Shown here: positions 9,709 through 20,300 of the stretch, piece by piece
How the letters are laid out: the number at the start of each line of letters is the position of its first letter
How positions within the stretch are numbered: the stretch's first letter is position 1
Program-made: the position numbers and the translations under genes
Notes under the pieces: model-generated
The model's input: only the letters and a program-made list of their open reading frames with translations
The model's database searches: none
What the model was told of the DNA's origin: nothing
Source: Mycosarcoma maydis
Lineage: Eukaryota > Basidiomycota > Ustilaginomycetes > Ustilaginales
DNA: 64,000 nt
Direction of reading: 5' to 3'
Assembly: GCF_000328475.2 (NCBI RefSeq)
Contig: NC_026478.1
Location: forward strand, 310,001 to 374,000

Positions 9709-11301
9709 ATGAAGAAATTCCTTGCAAAGGTGCAGGACAAATTCGACCAAGGCGCTGGTGGCGGCGCTCAGCCCATTAACTCGCAGGTACCACCACCTAC
9801 TTCGATCGAGGCACCACCCGCTCGCCGTGACATCTACCTTTATCGCAAGCAGCGCGGCGTCAATCTTGGCTCCTGGTTCTCTCTCGAGGGCTGGCTGACC
9901 CCTTCGCTCTTTCAAAAGGCCAAAGAGCCCAAGGGAAGTGAGCTCGATGTCGTTGCAGGTATGGACCCCGATGAGGCAAAGTCCATGCTCGAGAACCACT
10001 GGGACAACTTTATCAACGACGGTGATCTACAGTGGATGACCGATCACGGCATCAATACTGTTCGAATTCCTGTCGGCTACTTCCATTTCCTCGCCGGTCA
10101 CCCCAACGAACAGGCAAGGGCCTTGCTCAAGGACACCGACTACGAAAAGTATGCACAGATCTACCAAGGAGCTCACGCTCGAATTCAGCGTGCCATAGAG
10201 TCCGCAGCTAGCCGAAACGTCGGTGTGCTTATCGACCTTCATGGAGCTCCCGGTGGGCAGGGCGCGGATGGTCACTGTGGCGTCAGTCATGGAAAAGCAG
10301 CACTTTGGAATTCGAGCAGGGATCAGCACAAGACCATCGACATTCTCAAAGCTATGGCAGCCGACTATTCTCGTTTCGACAATGTCGTTGGCCTAGAGCT
10401 TCTCAACGAACCCAAGAACTCAGGTCGCCTGCAATCATTCTATGACGAAGCTATTGCTCAGATTCGCTCCGTCTCGCCCCAAGCTGCCTCCCTTCCTCTC
10501 TATCTCGGAGATGCCTGGGATACCAACCACTACACCGGCTACGTCGGCCAACGTGCCGCCAGCAACAACCCTCTCGTAGTTGACTATCATCTCTATCGCT
10601 GCTTTACTCCCCAGGACCACAAGATTCGCTGTGAAGACCATGCTCGAAAGCTTCACCCGGGAACTTCGCCCAAGCCTACCAACACAGATGGCTGTGGTGA
10701 GACAGCGAGATGGCTGCAACACATGTCGCATCGTTGCGGCGGCTCACTCATTATCGGCGAATGGAGTGCTGCGCTCAACCCTTCTTCGCTGCATCAGCAG
10801 AAGCCGAGCGCCAAGGCAGAGTACGCCTTCAACCAGTGGAAGAGCTATGACAAGTTTTGCGCCGGCTACTTTTTCTGGACCCTCAAGAAGGAGGGCCCGT
10901 CCGATTCGGGCTGGGGCTTTTACTCGGCTGTGGAGCAAGGCGTCCTGCCACAACATCTCGATCCTCACCGTGGACAGCGCAGATCCATACACGAGCTCGA
11001 AGGTGCGCGACAAGGCGCTCAGGAAAATGCGCTCAACAGCCACACAGCTTACTGGGATCAACAGGGCGGCGGGCCATACGAGCATTGGCGTTTCGCCGAG
11101 GGCTTCAATCTCGCCTGGTCCGACTCGCTCGAATTCTTAAAAGAGGACGAGTCCAATGAGATTGGCTTCTTTGGTCAGTGGCAGAAGGCGAGGACAGCAG
11201 CATACTCGCAGTCTAAAGGCCAGGGTAGCAGATTCATTTGGGAATTCGAACAGGGTTTCATCCAAGGAGTCTTAGCTTTCAAATCTGCTCTGTACCGCTA
11301 G
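9709..11301 (+). CDS. GH5 family exo-beta-1,3-glucanase-like protein (cytosolic type)
   Basis: The 530-residue protein carries the glycoside hydrolase family 5 signature: RGVNLGSWFSLEGWLTPS at the first strand, GINTVRIPVGYFHF, LIDLHGAPGGQ, then LELLNEPKNS (acid/base Glu near residue 234) and LIIGEWSAAL (nucleophile Glu near 351). These are the residues of glucan 1,3-beta-glucosidases. No signal peptide is seen; the N-terminus MKKFLAKVQDKFDQ is a short amphipathic helix. This resembles intracellular GH5 relatives such as yeast Ybr056w more than secreted Exg1. Substrate is therefore uncertain (glucan or glycolipid). The ATG at 9709 is preferred over the open frame reaching 9613. The formamidase gene follows 309 bp downstream on the same strand. 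Confidence 0.85.
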   Translation: MKKFLAKVQDKFDQGAGGGAQPINSQVPPPTSIEAPPARRDIYLYRKQRGVNLGSWFSLEGWLTPSLFQKAKEPKGSELDVVAGMDPDEAKSMLENHWDNFINDGDLQWMTDHGINTVRIPVGYFHFLAGHPNEQARALLKDTDYEKYAQIYQGAHARIQRAIESAASRNVGVLIDLHGAPGGQGADGHCGVSHGKAALWNSSRDQHKTIDILKAMAADYSRFDNVVGLELLNEPKNSGRLQSFYDEAIAQIRSVSPQAASLPLYLGDAWDTNHYTGYVGQRAASNNPLVVDYHLYRCFTPQDHKIRCEDHARKLHPGTSPKPTNTDGCGETARWLQHMSHRCGGSLIIGEWSAALNPSSLHQQKPSAKAEYAFNQWKSYDKFCAGYFFWTLKKEGPSDSGWGFYSAVEQGVLPQHLDPHRGQRRSIHELEGARQGAQENALNSHTAYWDQQGGGPYEHWRFAEGFNLAWSDSLEFLKEDESNEIGFFGQWQKARTAAYSQSKGQGSRFIWEFEQGFIQGVLAFKSALYR

Positions 11302-11610
11302 TCATCAGTTTTACAATCTTCCTTGTTGCACCTTTTCACGTTTGTCTATCCTCTTGGCAAGCAGCTTTCGTCGTTGATATCTGTCCTTCCGAACTCGTGT
11401 TGATGCAAGCTGGCGAAAATCGTTCCTTTGGATTTCAACGAGACGGTCAACGTGAGATAGATGCTCGGATAGGCGTGAATAGCCGAGCATATTCACTCGA
11501 TTGAGTTTGGAAGGACCCTTGACACCACTTTGCGCTTTTCACTTTTACTTACATTCGCCATCATTACCCTTCACTGATTCTAGCCCATCCCGAACAGAAA
11601 TTAGGACGAT
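11302..11610. other. Intergenic spacer, GH5 to formamidase
   Basis: This 309-base spacer between two same-strand genes should hold the 3' end signals of the first and the promoter of the second. No gene or distinct repeat is seen. Confidence 0.6.
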
Positions 11611-12628
11611 ATGTCAACTTCATCAATCGCGCCTCAGACACTAACCTACGTCTCGGGCAGCGCAGATCCCGAGCAGCAACTTGACCTCTACCTGCCCACT
11701 TCTCCAGCAACGGGCCTAACTATCTTCATCCATGGAGGAGCTTGGAGAACTGGATCACGGAAAGATCACGTCGACCTTGCCCAGTACCTCTGTTCCCGGG
11801 GCAAGGCTGTTGCAGTGATCGACTACAGACTCTCTGTTGCGGACGAAGCGACTGGCTTGCCAAAAAACGTCCATCCTGTGCATGCTCACGACGTCAATGC
11901 AGCAATGAGCTTCTTGTATAGACATCAAGCCGTACCGCACAAGGGCTGGGTGGTGGTTGGACACTCGGTAGGAGCTTGGCTCGCATTGGCGGCCCTCATC
12001 GACGGTCAGCCCAAACAGGGCGATATGCAGCATCCGAAACCTATGCCTGTTCTGGATAGTGGTGCGAGAGAGTGCATCAAGACCTGTGTGTTGGTGGTAA
12101 GTACCGGCTGCTCGAACTTGTACATGGGCTAAATGCATCGCTAATGCCTTTGTCACTCAATTATCTGTTTTGCAGGATGGCATCTTCTCCATTTCTGATC
12201 TGCTCAAAGAGTATCCGCCCTATGAAGGATTTGTTGCACAGGCTTTCCTGCCTCAGCCTGGGCCTAGCAACTACGACATTGTCTCTTGTGAAACCTGGCC
12301 ACTGGCGCTACAAGGAAAAGATATACACGTGTGGCATTCGCGAGACGACGAGCTGCTCTCTTTTAAGCAGAGTATCGATGTGATCCTGCACCTCGATCAT
12401 AAGCTGTCCGCTTTATCTGCAAACAACGATGCGATCGTAGAAATCCCCGAAGCTGGCCTCGCAAGCAGCACCTCGGTCAATGGCGAGAACAGGAGCCTCG
12501 CTTCCATCTACGGCCACGTCAAGATTCGAAACGCTTCTCAGCTGCATGCTGACTTGACGAGCCTGAGAGGTGCACACGACGATCTTTTGCACACCAAGAT
12601 TTTCTGGGATCTCCTCCACCATCTGTAA
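11611..12628 (+). CDS. BNA7: Kynurenine formamidase (arylformamidase), alpha/beta hydrolase
   Basis: Two exons, 11611-12096 and 12176-12628, encode 312 residues. The 79-nt intron has a GTAAGT donor and a TTTTGCAG acceptor at a codon boundary. The product has the oxyanion motif IHGGAW (residues 40-45), the nucleophile elbow VVGHSVGAW (Ser119), and in exon 2 the acid in HSRDDELL and the His in GAHDDLLHT, giving a full Ser-Asp-His triad. This matches Bna7-type enzymes, which hydrolyse N-formylkynurenine to kynurenine in tryptophan breakdown and NAD synthesis. It acts in the cytosol (no leader). It is convergent with the secreted-protein gene, with 106 bp between stops. Confidence 0.85.
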
Positions 12629-12734
12629 GCGGCATAGAACATAATTTGGCATAGAGGATAGGAGAACAAAGTCGAGATAGAAAAGAGCTCGTAGTGGTGT
12701 AGGATCACATGTGATAGGTATGTCCGCATGACAA

Positions 12735-14276
12735 TCAGAAGATTGGGCCGTCCTGTTCCACGATAACCTCGCGCTTGTTGACACTCCCTGGCTTCTCAGG
12801 CGTCTCTGTCGTCTTTGACTCCTCTACAGAAGGAGGTTGTTCCTGATCATTGGCTCGACCGGTGGCAGGGATGCTACCCGAGATGGGCTGGACATGACCC
12901 TCGCTGTGAATCGCAATATCACCCTTGCCCTTGACATCAAACTCACCCAAACCAACGCGATCAATGGAAAAGATAGCCCCGCTGTACTCGACACCCGACC
13001 TGTTCTTGTGGGCGTACTTGCTGGTAACCCTCTTATGAACGTTGGTCGACTGAGCCTGTCCATCGCACTGCACTTTCGGCATCTTATGCTCGTCTTCCAC
13101 ATCCACTTCCATCTCGACGTCCTCGTACACCACCGTGTGCTTGCGGTGGCCTTCCTTGCAGTCGGCGCAGTAGTACTCGGCACGCCAAAATGACATGTTG
13201 GAGGTGATGGAGAGATGTGTAATGTCAATGGGTTCACCGTTGGCGTTGTAGATGATCTGGTTCCACGTGTTGGCCTTGTCGTCACTGCGGACGAGCTCGA
13301 AGTGGAGCGGAGCGCCCGGTTCCCGAGTAGCCGTCTTGTGGGCTCGAGTGGGGACCACTTTGGTGACTTGCTTGTCGCGCTTGACCGTGTCGATGCAGAT
13401 GGAGCCTCCAGGGCCGCTGATGGTCGTGTGAGCACCTGACGACATGAGGTCGGTACGGTATCTGGGGGCAGCAGCGGTGGCATCAGTTTCGCCTCGTTTA
13501 AAGACAAGGTCGGCAGCTCTGTCAGCTTTCTTCCAGTCACCAAGCGGCTGAACATCAGGCGATGACCGCTTCGTGATGTAAGGTCCAGCGTGATATGCTG
13601 GCTCCTTCGAGTCAGGCTTCGCCTTTCCTGTACCAGCATCGGCACCCGAATCAGTACCAGGAGCAGTCGAGGGAACCATCGACTGCGGCACAATGTACGG
13701 CCTATTGGCACAGTTTTCACCGTGTCGGGCCAGTGTCTTCGCACATGACCCCTTGTCAGGGTTCGGAGTCGAGTAAAGACCCGAAGTAGCCTTGACAACC
13801 ACTCCATGCAGCGAATCGGCCCCAGCGCCCTCCACTACACCGCTCTCGTCACTGTCAACTTGCATTCTCATGGTGTAACGGATACGCTTGATGTTGATGG
13901 TCTCTTGGCCGAGAGAGCAGTGGCCTCTGTTGGCCGGATCATCGCCGTTAGCAACGGCTGCGAGCGCAGCAGGGGAAGCTTTGCCTGGAACAGCTACAGC
14001 CGACTGTTCAGAAGAAGTCACGTCTAAGGCGCTGTCAGGCAGGACACTGTGAAGGTCTTGACCTGTCAGCTGGAAGACAGCTTGGGGTGAGACATTTGTC
14101 TTGGTCAGGTCGACGGGCGTGGCAAGCTTGCCGGAAGCTTCCTTGCTTGATTGGAAGGTGGTAGCATCACGGGAGGCAAGATGCTGCTCGACAGAATCAA
14201 GCGAGGCAGACACGGCGATCGAGAGCGTCACTATAGCCACCAGGGCTGAGGTCAGGGGCTTGCTGCTGAAAAGCAT
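12735..14276 (-). CDS. Secreted protein of unknown function with dibasic (Kex2-like) sites
   Basis: The 513-residue product begins with a classical signal peptide (about residues 1-24, hydrophobic core ALVAIVTLSIAVSA). No known domain is recognised. Several Lys-Arg pairs (ITKRSS, VFKRGE, VKRDKQ, HKRVTS, NKREV) could be Kex2 cleavage sites, and NMS and NRS are possible N-glycosylation sites. The cysteines are few and include CADC. The first half is Ala/Ser/Thr-rich and the second half more structured, with SITSNMSFWRAEYYCADC and an acidic VEMEVDVEDEH run. The ATG at 14276 begins the leader directly. A TATAAG box lies about 140 bp upstream. It could be a smut-specific secreted protein or a precursor of peptides; function is unknown. 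Confidence 0.75.
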   Translation of the reverse strand: MLFSSKPLTSALVAIVTLSIAVSASLDSVEQHLASRDATTFQSSKEASGKLATPVDLTKTNVSPQAVFQLTGQDLHSVLPDSALDVTSSEQSAVAVPGKASPAALAAVANGDDPANRGHCSLGQETINIKRIRYTMRMQVDSDESGVVEGAGADSLHGVVVKATSGLYSTPNPDKGSCAKTLARHGENCANRPYIVPQSMVPSTAPGTDSGADAGTGKAKPDSKEPAYHAGPYITKRSSPDVQPLGDWKKADRAADLVFKRGETDATAAAPRYRTDLMSSGAHTTISGPGGSICIDTVKRDKQVTKVVPTRAHKTATREPGAPLHFELVRSDDKANTWNQIIYNANGEPIDITHLSITSNMSFWRAEYYCADCKEGHRKHTVVYEDVEMEVDVEDEHKMPKVQCDGQAQSTNVHKRVTSKYAHKNRSGVEYSGAIFSIDRVGLGEFDVKGKGDIAIHSEGHVQPISGSIPATGRANDQEQPPSVEESKTTETPEKPGSVNKREVIVEQDGPIF

Positions 14277-15005
14277 CTTGAACAGATGTCAGGCAAAAGA
14301 GGGAATATGATTGAAAGAGGATTGGTTGAGGGGAAAAAATGGAAGAGGATCCAGACCTCTTCTGTAAAATGGATGGTGGAAGGAAGCAGGACGAAGAGAG
14401 AATCGCAATCCTTCTTATAGCACTCGAAAGCGGATACGGCAAGGTCAAATCAGTGGGGATATGTCATAGGATCGATGGTGTGGCGGTGGCTGTCATCACC
14501 TCATCCTTCCCTTCTCATCAGATGTGCAGAGGAGCCTCTATCCGCAACAATGTCAACCCACAGCAGCTCAAACCACTGCCTTGTACCACCGAGTAGCCTG
14601 TTTCATGTGGGACACGGCCGAAGTTCGCTACCATCGTTCAAATGAGGTGATGATGGCAACGCCCACGCGTGTCGACAACAACAATCACGAATGAGAAGAA
14701 CAAGTGCGAAACCGGTCCGATATTGAGCTTCGCGTGCACAGGCCCTTGAACAATTTCGCCCATCAGACTCACGACTTGGCCTCAGATTTTAAGCTTCTGG
14801 GGTTGACTGAAATTTCGCGTACAGCGCTGAAATTGTATCTTGCTTCTCGACATTCACGCTACACCACTTCGGCCCGCAATAATTTTCTACAGGCTGCTGG
14901 TTCGCTGCTACATTCACGATCCGCTCTCTAGTCTCTAACTTCACTGTTGTGTCGATTCTTGTCCTTGCTGTTCATCTCGTCGCAATTTGCCTTCAATCAG
15001 ACGAC
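14277..15005. promoter_or_regulatory. Divergent promoter region, secreted protein / thioesterase
   Basis: This 729-base interval separates two genes pointing away from each other. On the minus strand a TATAAG sequence occupies 14414-14419, at a plausible distance from the ATG at 14276. One CACGAAT heptamer lies near 14686. No other gene is supported. Confidence 0.5.
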
Positions 15006-15855
15006 ATGTCGGTGCTCAAGACACTCGTCATCAACCCACGCTCGGGCGTCAAGCCCACTGCGACCCTCTTCTTCTTGCATGGTCTTGGAGACTCGAGTGC
15101 CGGCTGGTCTGACGTCGCACAGATGCTCTCGCAGCGCCCTTCGCTGTCGCACGTCCGTTTCGTTCTGCCGAATGCTCCCATCCAGCCAGTGACGCTCAAC
15201 ATGGGCATGCCAATGCCTTCGTGGTTCGATAGTAGGTCTTCGTATTCTTGTGCGTCCGCTTCAGACGCGCAGCTTGCCCGCCCCCTGAAGTGATTTCCTG
15301 ACATGATTAGTAGCTGACGCTCATCTCGTTCCACGATTTCATCTGCTACCCCGCATAGTCCTTGCCCTCGACGACCTGTCGGGAGCCGAAGATGAAGCTG
15401 GCCTGCTCAAGTCGACCGACGAAATCAAGAAGCTCATCAAGGCCGAGAACGACGGGACTGCGAAGGACCTAGATGGACACAAGATCCCCAGCGAACGTAT
15501 TGTGGTAGGCGGCTTCAGTCAAGGCGGCGCAATTTCGCTTCTCACCGGTCTCACCAATCCCACCCCGGTGGCAGGTGTTGCCGCACTCTCGACGTGGCTA
15601 CCCCTGCGTGCCAAGATCGCCACCCTGCGAACTCCCACATCCAAGACGCTCAAGGTGTTTCAGGCTCATGGGGATGCAGATCCCGTGGTCAAGTACGAGT
15701 ATGGTCAACGAACCGTCGATTTCCTCAAAAACGAATTGGCACTGAACGACAAAGATGTTGAATTCCACACTTATCCGCGCATGCCGCACTCGGCGTGCCC
15801 CGAAGAGATCCGTGACCTGGCTGCCTTTTTGGAGAAAGTCATTCCCGCTCAGTAG
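15006..15855 (+). CDS. Acyl-protein thioesterase 1 (APT1)
   Basis: Exons 15006-15231 and 15359-15855 join to 240 residues. The intron (15232-15358) splits an Ile codon and restores the family stretch [17 protein letters not shown]. Motifs are [13 protein letters not shown] (oxyanion loop), VVGGFSQGG with nucleophile Ser129, AHGDADPVV (acid Asp) and MPHSACPEE (His), the complete triad of the phospholipase/carboxylesterase family. These cytosolic enzymes remove palmitate from cysteines of Ras, G-alpha and other membrane-anchored proteins. Length fits the family (about 230). It is convergent with the quinone oxidoreductase gene, 178 bp away. Confidence 0.9.
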
Positions 15856-16033
15856 ACACCGAAGCAACACTCACGACTTCACCAAACGCGCAAGATTCGC
15901 GAGCGCTACATCTCTTTTGTACGATAGTTATGACCATGACATTAACTCAGATAAACGATAATGCATTGGTAGCCAAGGCATGTGCGCATTTTGGAGCCTT
16001 CTGCCTAGTGAACCATACTTTCGGATTGATCTT

Positions 16034-17302
16034 TCAGGCATCATCGATGGTGATGACAATTTTGCCAATGTTTTTGTTAGCCTCCATCTCATCGTGAGCC
16101 TCTTTGATGTCCTTCCACGAGTACACTTTGTGGATCACAAGCCTATGGCTTGCATCGTTGCTATCGGCGTCCTTGGATGCTCCAGAGATAAGACGTTCAA
16201 GGCCTTTTTCTTCGACAAAGCCTTGCACAAGGTTGCTCTGGTATTCGACGGAGCGCGAACGAAGCGTAGATCCTTCGATTCGCAGACGCTTAAATAGGAT
16301 CTGTGCAAGGACAGTCTCCTTGATCTTTGCACCACCCATGAAGGCAAGTAGGATCATTCGACCGTCGCGTTTCAGGCTCTGCAGGTTTCCGTTGAAGTAT
16401 GGTGCGCCGATGAAGTCGACGATCACATCGACTGAGCCTGCTGGGCCTTTGGCGCCGGTATGTTTGGCCAGCTCTTCGGCCCAGTCGACTGCTTTGTAGT
16501 TGAAGCCCTTGTCTGCGCCGACCTCTTGACAGAACTTGATCTTGTCTTCCGATCCAGCTGTGATATAGACCTTTCCGGCGCCAAACGCACGTGCAAGCTG
16601 AATCGCAGCGAGACCGACACCGGAAGCACCGGCGTGTATCAACACATCCTCGCCCCGTTGCAGTCCTCCAATCGTTCGCAGCGCTTGGAAAGCGGTCAGG
16701 TAGTTTTCCGGGATCGCAGCTGCTTGCACCCAGTCGAGCTCGCCCGGCTTTTCCAAGATCATGCGCGAAGGAACCTTAATGTATTCGGCGTAAGCGCCGC
16801 CAACGGCAAGGCCGAAGACTTCCTGTCCGACCTTCCATTGGATCTCCTTGGGCTTGTTAGTGGCTACGATATGGCCAGAAAACTCGACGCCCATGATCTG
16901 CGGCGCATGCGGAGGCAAAGGATAGTTTCCCTCACGTTGCATAATATCCATGCGGTTAAGGCCGAATGCTTTGATCTTGACCAATACCTCGTCCTCGCCG
17001 AGCTCGGGAACGGGCGCTTCGCCGAGATACAGGTTGTCGGATGGACCTTTGCCATCCTTGACCAAGATGGCTTTCATCTGAGATGGGATTTCGGTCGACA
17101 TGGTGCGAAACTGAACCGTCTTGAGACAAGTAGCGACGATGCTCGGTCGAGATGAGTTGAACTGTTGCCCGCAGCGTGGAGCAATCGATGCGTGGCCGAA
17201 GGCACGCGAAGGTCTTGTGATGATTGTAGCTCGAGCTGCGAGAGTACTCTGGAGGATGGTAGGTGCGAGAGACCGAGAGCTGCTGAAACCCCGAGCTGAC
17301 AT
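16034..17302 (-). CDS. Quinone oxidoreductase (MDR superfamily, PIG3-like), probable mitochondrial leader
   Basis: The protein has 422 residues. From about residue 75 it is a zinc-less medium-chain dehydrogenase/reductase of the NADPH:quinone oxidoreductase class: MKAILVKDG, VKIKAFGLNRMDIMQREG, MGVEFSGHI, AAIPENYLTAFQAL and the cofactor loop LIHAGASGVGLAAIQLA. It ends with KNIGKIVITI. The first 70 residues are rich in Arg, Ser and Ala with no acids, like a mitochondrial targeting sequence. An internal ATG at MSTEIPSQMKA could give a cytosolic form, as dual-targeted enzymes do; that is inference. The open frame starts at a TTG, so the ATG at 17302 is used. Confidence 0.87.
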   Translation of the reverse strand: MSARGFSSSRSLAPTILQSTLAARATIITRPSRAFGHASIAPRCGQQFNSSRPSIVATCLKTVQFRTMSTEIPSQMKAILVKDGKGPSDNLYLGEAPVPELGEDEVLVKIKAFGLNRMDIMQREGNYPLPPHAPQIMGVEFSGHIVATNKPKEIQWKVGQEVFGLAVGGAYAEYIKVPSRMILEKPGELDWVQAAAIPENYLTAFQALRTIGGLQRGEDVLIHAGASGVGLAAIQLARAFGAGKVYITAGSEDKIKFCQEVGADKGFNYKAVDWAEELAKHTGAKGPAGSVDVIVDFIGAPYFNGNLQSLKRDGRMILLAFMGGAKIKETVLAQILFKRLRIEGSTLRSRSVEYQSNLVQGFVEEKGLERLISGASKDADSNDASHRLVIHKVYSWKDIKEAHDEMEANKNIGKIVITIDDA

Positions 17303-20300
17303 GCTGCCACGCAATCCTGATTCAAACGTTTTGGGTTAAGTTAAGACCGGCTATACTGTGAATCTCCGGGCTAGATAGCCGTCGTACAAGTGCCCTGCGA
17401 GGTCAGTTTTGAACTCATCTATCTGCGCTCAGCGCGCCCTTTGCTATGTTCATCTGGCGCCATGTTACTCTACTCACCTTCAAGTTTCCGCAGATCTGGT
17501 TGTATGGCAAACTGTTTAGGAGCTCAAGAAGGTTGGCTATGGAGAGTCAGGCTAGAACAGTGCGCAAAGAATGCAGCTGCCGGTGTGTGACTGAGCAGAC
17601 ATGACGAAGTGCTGCATGACTTTTCGTGATTATGTGTGACGCGTATTGTATTCACGATTCACGTTTCACGATTCGTGACTCGACTGGAAACTATCGTGGA
17701 TGAGTAATCCTCGGTCTTACACAGGTCCAAGACAAACGTACAATTCGTGATCGGTGATCGGTGATGTCCCGATTTCACCTATATTGCCCGTTTTTGGCGC
17801 CAAATCTCTTGGTGTGATCATCACCCGCCAGCGTTGTCAATCGGCGCCTTTGCAAGCCCAGCATCTGCTGTCGGCTCTCTGCAATTCCGTCGGACTTTCA
17901 CCTGATCACCTGACTCGTGCCGTGAAAAGTCGTTGCCCTAATCCTTCAATGGCTGTACGAGACTGGTGTTGACCCCCACCCTGCTAGGCGAAGCGGCTAG
18001 ACACCACTTGAGACTCTTTACTGAGCGCAAGTTCGTAAACTAGATCATGGATCGGCCGATCGCCATACGGGAGGTTCGACCACCGTGTTTCCCGCTCCCT
18101 AGTTCTTACTTTCTACCTCGGCCTGAAGCACCGAAGTCTTGGCTGGACGTCATCGAGTTTATATTGAGAGACGGAGGACAAACGGCTCGACCGTCTCCAC
18201 CCGATACTTGAACAACCGCTTTCTACGAGACGCATGTTGTGATTGCGGACATATCAGCATGAGAGTCGATATGGATATCCCCGTCTAGAGTTGAAACAAT
18301 GTAAAGCGACCTAATATCAGAACAAGTAGAGGTCACCAAACAAAACTCAAACCAGGGTGCACAAAATCTCGAATCGGAATGGCTTTTCAGACGTTTCTTG
18401 CACCTGAGCAATTGCAGCCGCACCAAGTAATCACCGAGTTGTCAGCATACGGAAAGCTTGGCCTTTCCGAGCCTGGAATGACGATATCTGCAACCGCATT
18501 CCACTAGTCGTGATTGCTGATTTACGGTACTGACGATATCAATGCACGTAGAAAAGCGTATCTTGGCGACAAGACCGCGAGGAAGACCGATCTTGCAGAT
18601 TAGAGTTGATCGACGCTACCAAACGAGCGTACGACACCAATAGCTGAGCTGTCGACAGGCGCACAGAAAAAATAGTAGCAGTACATCACGATCCTCTTCT
18701 GCGGTCGCCCGATGCGAACGGATGGACCACAATTAGATCATCCAAATTGAGGAGACCCCCACCTCCCCTCTGCGCTTCCGTCGGACTGGCAGCATAGCAT
18801 GCTTTCCAACCAAAGCATGAATTCTTCAAACAAAGCGACATGGGCGAGAAACGACCTTGTCAGAGACATGGTTCCCACACTAGACTCCACTTTTCGACAG
18901 AATTCGAAGTCGTGAGTGTCACTCGTGACTGTACAACAAGTAATTTTCGGTTCTTCATAGTTAGATCACGAGTATGAGCAGTATGAGCCTCAGGGTCCTG
19001 TGCCGCGCTAGTCCTCTTCCCGCTGTTTGACAATTTGTCTTGATTTTCCAGGTCCGTCGCTGTGCTGAATTGTACGCGTCGGCTTGAGGTGGGCTGCAAG
19101 GGCTGCAAGATTTGACACATATATATGTGCGTCGGACTCTGCACAGCATATCATTCACGATTGTTCTTTGCTGTAAGCCCCACAAAGCACGCAAAGATCA
19201 GGTCTTACCTCGGCAAGGCTGGGGCTTTCGGAGCTGACCTTGGTTCTAAATAATCGGAATGGCGGTGTCGCCCAGATACAGCGTCTCGAACAGACTCTGG
19301 GTGGGTCATTCAAAGACGCACGCCGAGACCATGAGGATTGATAACCTTCTGACACATTGCTAATGCTGAGGATGCATCATTTGCGATCTGAGTCCATACA
19401 GTCGTCGAGTGCATAACGCGTCGATCATCGAAGGAAAGTCAGGCACGAGATTGGAGATTCGCGTATGCTGAGCTGCATCTTGGTGTTACGCGAGCGATGT
19501 GGAAGCAAGTAAACACGAATAACTATTTTGAAGCAAGAATCGTGAATTTACTCTTGATATTTGAGAAAGAGTGCGAGAAAACCTCTGAGCATCTTGTCTG
19601 ACTGAGGTTGGCCACGTTTACCTCGACGACAACACCCATCGATACGGTTCGGGCGTTGTCAACACACCGGCTTTTACACCAGACTCAAATCGTGAGCCAG
19701 TAAGTCTGGGGAGATACAAGATCGTCATCGAACTTGTACAGCGAGCATCGCTTCGCAGGTCGGGTTCTCCAATCATGAACGTTCACGGCTTGTAAGCAGT
19801 GATGTTAAGCCTAATATTGATACGTGAATGAGTGAACTTCTTCTTTGGCTGGGTTTGGGCCATCGATCAGGTGATCAGCGGGTAAGGCGAACGAACAAGC
19901 GCACTTCGAACCAATCAAGCCGAAATGAAGTAGGCCAGATGCTATGTGTGACTGACCGGAAGCGTAGAAGGTCGCTCAATCAGCTCATGTAAAGGGGCCT
20001 TGCCAGGCACGAGCAGCCACTTGTGGCAGGGACAGTGGGCCTAGTTGGTTACCGCGCCGTAGCTGCCTATGCTCTTGCAAAGTTCAGATATTGGACGCAT
20101 GGTGGAAAATAAGCGAGATACTGATAGACATGTGGACTTTGGCATCACGAGGGGGAACAGTAAGCGAGTAGCATGGTGCGTGGAGCCTCGACTGGGACGC
20201 TTAGCATTTTGGCTTTGACACTCCGCAAAACAGGACGGTATTTGTGCTGTCCCGCTTGGAACGAACGTACGTCGATAAATCCCCGTCCGGATTCAGAAAA

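Noticed and set aside
12824..13807. A 327-codon minus-strand frame overlapping the secreted-protein gene
   Set aside because: Arg/Ser/Thr/Pro-rich translation typical of a shifted frame; the other frame has a signal peptide and proper start.
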